Origin: JAAYJG01 sp964450305
GTDB lineage: Bacteria; Bacillota; Clostridia; DSM-8532
Direction: 5' to 3'
Assembly: GCA_964450305.1 (NCBI GenBank)
Contig: CAYVFB010000043.1
Location: 1-26,088 of the forward strand
DNA: 26,088 bases
This document shows, piece by piece, positions 22,328-26,088 of the stretch (positions are counted from its first letter, which is position 1; every line of letters begins with the position of its first letter). A program made the position numbers and the translations under genes. The notes under the pieces were generated by a model. That model saw nothing but the letters and a program-made list of their open reading frames with translations. It ran no database searches and had not been told where the DNA came from.

Positions 22328-24318
22328 TAAAAGACGAAAAAACAGAAGACCCGATCTCCACAGATTCAGAACAGGTTACGCAGAAGGCCTGGGAAATTCA
22401 ATTGGAGTTGAATGATAAATGGGTTCTGACCCGACGGCAGGATGAGCTGCTGCCTATTGAAAACTTTCTGCGGCAAATGGGAGAAGCCTTCTCATCTCTT
22501 ACGGTTGAAAAGAAAGCACTGACAAAATGTACCCTGACTGTATCCGTAGAAGAAAAAGCTGATCTTGATGATAAACTAAAGGAAATTCTGGAGGGCATGG
22601 GCGCGAAGGAAGCCATTGTGCTTTGTGATGTAAGGGAGGCGGATCGCGCCGTTATTTCGGATGGTCAGCCGGATTTGCCTGTAAAAAAGGAACCGGCACA
22701 GCTGCCGGATTCTCTGAAGAAAATTGACAGTCTGATCGGTGCAGATAACTTTAAGGCCCTGGCGCATGAACTGGTTGAGGTAGCCCCGATCATTTTGTGG
22801 CACAACACAAAAGAGGCTTTTGCACGGCGTTCCTATCTTTTCTCCATTGGGGACGGCTGCGGTCTTTCCACACAGCTGAGGCTATTTGCACAGCTATTGA
22901 AGGAACTGTCTCTCGTCTGCTTCGATCCCAAAATTGTGGAATGTAAAGCCAACGCCACGCTTGATGAAATGCTGGAGCAGGCTGGGGGGTATTCCGACGA
23001 GAAGCACCTGATTTGCCTTGATCTAAGCCAGTGGATGGATAAGACGCGTCAACCGGAATTTCGTAGTTTTTTACGAAGGTTGAGGGCTATGAATGCACGG
23101 CGGGTGTTTGTCTTTCGAATACCCTTTGTGGATGAGGAAACCCGGCTTCGGGTGCAGGCTGGCCTTTCCGATGTGCTGACTGTCCGGGAGGTCATTGAAG
23201 CACCCTTTACGATGGAGCAGCTGCAGGCGTATTCATCGCAGCTGCTGCGGGAAAAGGACTTTTCCATTGATGAAGGCGGCAGCCGGTGCCTGGAGCAAAG
23301 GCTGATCGATGAAAAAAGTGATGGCCACTTTTACGGACTCCGTACGGTTGAAAAAATTGTGGACGAGCTGTTCTATCAAAAACATCTGTCCGCTGTGAAT
23401 GCATCATCGGAACAGGCTGCTGATCTGGTAATACGGGATCGGGATGTTCCAAGGGCCGCCGAGACACTGTTGGAAACACGCCCTGCCATGGAACAGCTAA
23501 ATGAATTGATCGGTATCGACCCGATTGTGCGGCGTATTGAGGAAATTTTAGCGCAGATAGAAGTTTCAGGTGCAACAGGGAACATGCGTCCCTGCCTGCA
23601 CATGCGCTTTGTTGGGAACCCCGGGACAGGAAAAACAACGGTAGCCCGCATTCTTGGCCAGTTGATGAAGGAAAGGGGATTCCTTTCAAAAGGGCAGTTT
23701 TTTGAATATGCAGGACGTGATTTCTGTGGTCAGTTCATCGGGGAAACCGCACCCAAAACTGCTGCCATGTGCCGGGACGCATACGGCTCGGTGCTTTTCA
23801 TTGACGAAGCCTATTCCCTTTATCGCGGGGAAAGGGAGGCCAGGGATTATGGACGCGAAGCAATCGATACGCTGATTGCGCAGATGGAAAACCATCGGTA
23901 TGATTTTATGGTGATTATGGCGGGATACCCTGAGGCTATGGAAACCTTGATGCAGGGAAACGCAGGTCTTGCCAGCCGTATTCCCTATACCATAGAGTTC
24001 CCCAATTACTCAAGAGAAGACCTATCCCATATTTTCATGCAGATGGCTAAGCGGGCGTCTTCCTTTGAGCCGGAATTGGAATCCGCAGTCCGTACCTATT
24101 TTGACGGGCTTGACGATGAGCTTATTCAATCGAAGGAATTTGCCAACGCCCGTTTTGTGCGCAATTTATTTGAACGGGCATGGGGTAAAGCATCGGTCAG
24201 AAGGCAAATGGAGCCTGGGAAGAAATTTATCCTTCAGGCCTTCGATTTTAACAGGGCAGCTGCGGATCGGGAATTTCAGGTGCTGCAGCAGAAGAAAATG
24301 AGGAAGATTGGGTTTTAG
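22324..24318 (+). CDS. Tandem AAA+ ATPase, CbxX/CfqX (SpoVK-like) type, first domain degenerate
   Basis: This 664-residue protein has three parts. Residues 1-125 have no recognised fold. Residues about 130-355 look like a degraded AAA+ domain: where a P-loop should be there is SIGDGCGLSTQ (175-184) without the Lys, and the Walker B-like strand is LICLDLSQW. Residues 390-650 are an active CbxX/CfqX AAA+ domain with Walker A GNPGTGKTT (431-439), Walker B VLFIDEAY (490-497), sensor-1 region VIMAGYPE (530-537) and the arginine finger in GLASRIPY (Arg552). Relatives act as chaperone-like remodelling hexamers, for example SpoVK in sporulation and Rubisco activase CbbX; the client here is unknown. 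Start ATG 22324 follows AAGGAG at 11 bases. Confidence 0.9.
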   Translation: MIKDEKTEDPISTDSEQVTQKAWEIQLELNDKWVLTRRQDELLPIENFLRQMGEAFSSLTVEKKALTKCTLTVSVEEKADLDDKLKEILEGMGAKEAIVLCDVREADRAVISDGQPDLPVKKEPAQLPDSLKKIDSLIGADNFKALAHELVEVAPIILWHNTKEAFARRSYLFSIGDGCGLSTQLRLFAQLLKELSLVCFDPKIVECKANATLDEMLEQAGGYSDEKHLICLDLSQWMDKTRQPEFRSFLRRLRAMNARRVFVFRIPFVDEETRLRVQAGLSDVLTVREVIEAPFTMEQLQAYSSQLLREKDFSIDEGGSRCLEQRLIDEKSDGHFYGLRTVEKIVDELFYQKHLSAVNASSEQAADLVIRDRDVPRAAETLLETRPAMEQLNELIGIDPIVRRIEEILAQIEVSGATGNMRPCLHMRFVGNPGTGKTTVARILGQLMKERGFLSKGQFFEYAGRDFCGQFIGETAPKTAAMCRDAYGSVLFIDEAYSLYRGEREARDYGREAIDTLIAQMENHRYDFMVIMAGYPEAMETLMQGNAGLASRIPYTIEFPNYSREDLSHIFMQMAKRASSFEPELESAVRTYFDGLDDELIQSKEFANARFVRNLFERAWGKASVRRQMEPGKKFILQAFDFNRAAADREFQVLQQKKMRKIGF

Positions 24319-24369
24319 GGGCCGGCTCGGAACTGAAGTGGCTGAACACCGGGAAAGACTGGATACCAT

Positions 24370-24399
24370 ACGGCGCCTGATCGATCAGGAAAACGCCGT
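24370..24399 (+). repeat. Nested palindrome with two GATC sites
   Basis: CCTGATCGATCAGG (24376-24389) is a perfect 14-base palindrome. ACGGCG (24370-24375) and CGCCGT (24394-24399) extend it into a long hairpin with an AAAA bulge. No T-run follows, so it is not a standard terminator; it may adjust expression between the AAA+ gene and the following gene. Confidence 0.45.
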
Positions 24400-24447
24400 T
24401 TAGGATAATAACATTCTGAAAAAATCAAGAAAGAAGGAGAACTACCT

Positions 24448-24927
24448 ATGGAAAACACAAATCTGGTACAAACGCAAAAAACTTTCGAAACCTTTTGCAG
24501 CATGATGGACAAAAAAGGTTGGAACTATCAGAAAGACACAGAAAAGCTTTATATCGAAACCGGAGTGCGGGGAGATGACCTGCCGATTCATGTAAGGTTG
24601 GTTTTTGATCCCGAAAGATTACTGGTCCGCCTGTTCTCACCCCTTGATTTTAAAGTTTCGGAAGAGCAGATGGCAAATGCTGCATTGGCCATTTGCATCA
24701 TCAACGATAACCTTGTTGACGGGAACTTTGATATGGATGTGACAAAGGGCAGCCTTTGCTACAGAATGAGCCTGTCCTTCAGAGAAAGCCTGATCTCGGA
24801 AGAAGCCTTTGATTTTTTCATTGACTATGCGGTTTATGTAATTGATGAATTTAATGACAAACTGCTGATGCTGGCCAAAGGAATGCTTACCCCCGCGCAG
24901 CTTCTGGGTTCGATCAAGGGAGAATAA
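24448..24927 (+). CDS. YbjN-like protein (type III chaperone-like fold)
   Basis: This is a 159-residue soluble acidic protein. Its pattern (an N-terminal helix, then GWNYQKDTEKLYIETGVRGD, VRLVFDPERLLVRLFSPLDF and NAALAICIINDNLVDGNFDMD, then two C-terminal helices) fits the YbjN superfamily, whose fold resembles type III secretion chaperones. Family members usually act as partners or chaperones of other proteins; their biochemistry is largely unknown. ATG 24448 has a good AAGGAG site at 8 bases. It sits 129 bases after the AAA+ gene with no promoter visible, so the pair is probably one operon and may form a remodeller-adaptor pair. The family call is from pattern recognition only. Confidence 0.7.
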   Translation: MENTNLVQTQKTFETFCSMMDKKGWNYQKDTEKLYIETGVRGDDLPIHVRLVFDPERLLVRLFSPLDFKVSEEQMANAALAICIINDNLVDGNFDMDVTKGSLCYRMSLSFRESLISEEAFDFFIDYAVYVIDEFNDKLLMLAKGMLTPAQLLGSIKGE

Positions 24928-24934
24928 GCCCGGC

Positions 24935-25287
24935 GATGCACACAATGAACTTTCGCTGCTTTGCGCAGATATGGCAATCCGTATCGCTGAACAAGACCCG
25001 CTCAGACAAAGTTTTGTACAGGTGGTATTGGTACTTCAAATTATTTTCCGCCAATTTCAGTCACGATGTTTATGGCGGGATTGTTGTTTGCTGTTTATAT
25101 GGCCATTAAGTGGAAAGCGGCCCTGAAGACGATTAGCGGAGGTCTGATGGCAGGCACTGCGGCAGTCCTGTTCACACTGTACCTGAGCGGTAACCGCGGT
25201 GCTTCCGGAGGGCTTCTGGATACAACGTTTCTTCCACAGAAAGTAGAACGGCATCAATGTATTGACTGCCATCTTATTTTCTGTTAA
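24935..25287 (+). pseudogene. Frame-disrupted gene remnant
   Basis: Two protein-like stretches lie in different frames end to end. The first (24935 to about 25063) contains DAHNELSLLCADMAIRIAEQ and VQVVLVLQIIFRQFQ. The second (from about 25050, ATG 25066, to stop 25287) contains MFMAGLLFAVYMAIKWKAAL and ISGGLMAGTAAVLFTLYLSG, two likely membrane helices. Neither has a ribosome site. A single frameshift near 25050-25066 would join them into one small membrane protein. The original product is not recognised. Bases 25288-25406 show no further feature that I can support beyond the next gene's ribosome site. Confidence 0.4.
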
Positions 25288-25406
25288 AACCATTACATCG
25301 CCCGGGAAAACCTTATGATAGAACACCGTGAAATTGTTTTACAGCAAAGATAACTTTGAAATGCAGGCGCTATACTGTTTCTACGACGAGAATAGGGGGG
25401 ATTGTG

Positions 25407-26088
25407 ATGAGTAATTACAAGAAGTTTTATTTATCTACCGTATTGGGAACCACCTTGATTTCGTTTTACCCAATCTATATGCTTATCAAAGTAATCGCAG
25501 ATTACGCCGCAACAGGTTCCGTCGATATTGCGAATTATCCGAAGTACATTATTCCCTACACGCCTATCTCCATCGCATTAATATTTTCAGCTTGCTTCAT
25601 GCCTGCGGCTTTTTCACTTTTTAAAAGATTTGCTTTACCGGTGATTTCGGCCTTAGGGATCATACTGTTCTTTATTGCTGAGTTTGCTCTTGAAAATATG
25701 GTTGTCATAGACGGCACGAATCTCATTACAAAAGTCGAGAACTGGCAAATGTTTTCTTGCGTAGCCACACCGCAAGTGCGATTAACTGCCGGTGACATTT
25801 TGGTTGGAAACTATAGTCCTGCACTTAAAACTCATTTTTACATCATCTCGATCATCATCATTTTAGCTGTAGTTAACGTAATCCATGGGTTTTCCAAAAT
25901 GATAAAGACGAATGATTTTTCCAGGAAAAGCCCATTCATTGCACAGACCATATCCGTAACTGTTTTTATTGGGTTATGTATCTTCGCCTGCTTTACTGCC
26001 TTTTACAGGACGGGATCGATTTTGGTATCTCCTGTCTCTGCTGTTCTGATGTGCTTGTTCTTTATTACAATGGGGGTGACATCAGGAA
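25407..26088 (+). CDS. Multi-pass membrane protein of unknown function (3' end outside window)
   Basis: ATG 25407 follows a strong ATAGGGGGG site at 7 bases and opens a frame with no stop up to the window end, giving 227 residues so far. It begins MSNYKKFYLSTVLGTTLISF. At least five or six hydrophobic segments are visible: about residues 9-29, 52-72, 76-93, 143-160, 184-203 and 207-227. A loop of about 45 residues between the third and fourth contains Asn/Thr-rich sequence and one Cys (WQMFSCVATP). I recognise no family motif. The segment after residue 160 (HGFSKMIKTNDFSRKSPF) is basic and probably cytoplasmic. Confidence 0.8.
   Translation, partial: MSNYKKFYLSTVLGTTLISFYPIYMLIKVIADYAATGSVDIANYPKYIIPYTPISIALIFSACFMPAAFSLFKRFALPVISALGIILFFIAEFALENMVVIDGTNLITKVENWQMFSCVATPQVRLTAGDILVGNYSPALKTHFYIISIIIILAVVNVIHGFSKMIKTNDFSRKSPFIAQTISVTVFIGLCIFACFTAFYRTGSILVSPVSAVLMCLFFITMGVTSG

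Noticed and set aside
24338..24403. A 21-codon GTG frame (VAEHRERLDTIRRLIDQENAV) between the AAA+ and YbjN-like genes.
   Set aside because: It reads like a helix but has no ribosome site, is very short and is largely explained by the palindrome at 24370-24399.
25356..25376. TTGAAA and TATACT before the last membrane-protein gene.
   Set aside because: The spacing is only 9 bases, far too short for a sigma-A promoter.

Overview
The window comes from a Gram-positive Firmicute, most likely a Clostridia-type spore former. The grounds are a complete WalRK (YycFG) cell-wall two-component operon with yycH, yycI and yycJ, a small Spo0E-like gene, strong AGGAGG-type ribosome sites, and a class II (B12-dependent) ribonucleotide reductase. 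I cannot name the genus. No rRNA, tRNA, CRISPR array or intact insertion sequence is visible.

Layout. 1-468 is the 3' end of a MacB/FtsX-type ABC permease. A hairpin at 489-518 separates it from a convergent, previously easy-to-miss 57-codon Spo0E-like gene on the minus strand (525-698), which is divergent from walR. 880-9549 is an extended wal cluster: walR, walK, an unrecognised exported protein, yycH, yycI, then murA (own promoter), the metallo-beta-lactamase-fold gene yycJ, and rlmH. A lone cheB follows on the minus strand (9620-10621). 10896-14703 holds a beta-lactamase-fold serine hydrolase and a three-gene ABC-2 exporter (two permeases and an ATPase). A solitary Dam-type adenine methylase is at 14937-15773. 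An HflX GTPase (16095-17966) carries an N-terminal domain with a complete JAMM-like metal motif. nrdJ (18140-21598) follows; it has a strong promoter overlapped by two NrdR-box-like palindromes and is interrupted by a full-length intein placed directly before the catalytic cysteine.

The right end is accessory in character. A gene-poor AT-rich stretch with a coding relic and two tiny reading frames (21599-22323) leads into a tandem AAA+ ATPase (22324-24318, first ATPase domain degenerate, second CbxX/CfqX-like) and a YbjN-like partner (24448-24927). Next come the remains of a frame-disrupted gene, and a membrane protein that runs off the window.

How the parts work together. WalRK with YycH/YycI and YycJ controls cell-wall turnover, and MurA makes the first committed peptidoglycan precursor, so the cluster links sensing to synthesis. 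The Spo0E-like gene may tie the same locus to sporulation control. The nrdJ promoter layout suggests NrdR-controlled dNTP supply, with enzyme activity dependent on protein splicing. The most novel candidates are the JAMM-HflX fusion, the tandem AAA+/YbjN pair, the intein at the radical cysteine, and the exported protein embedded in the wal operon.
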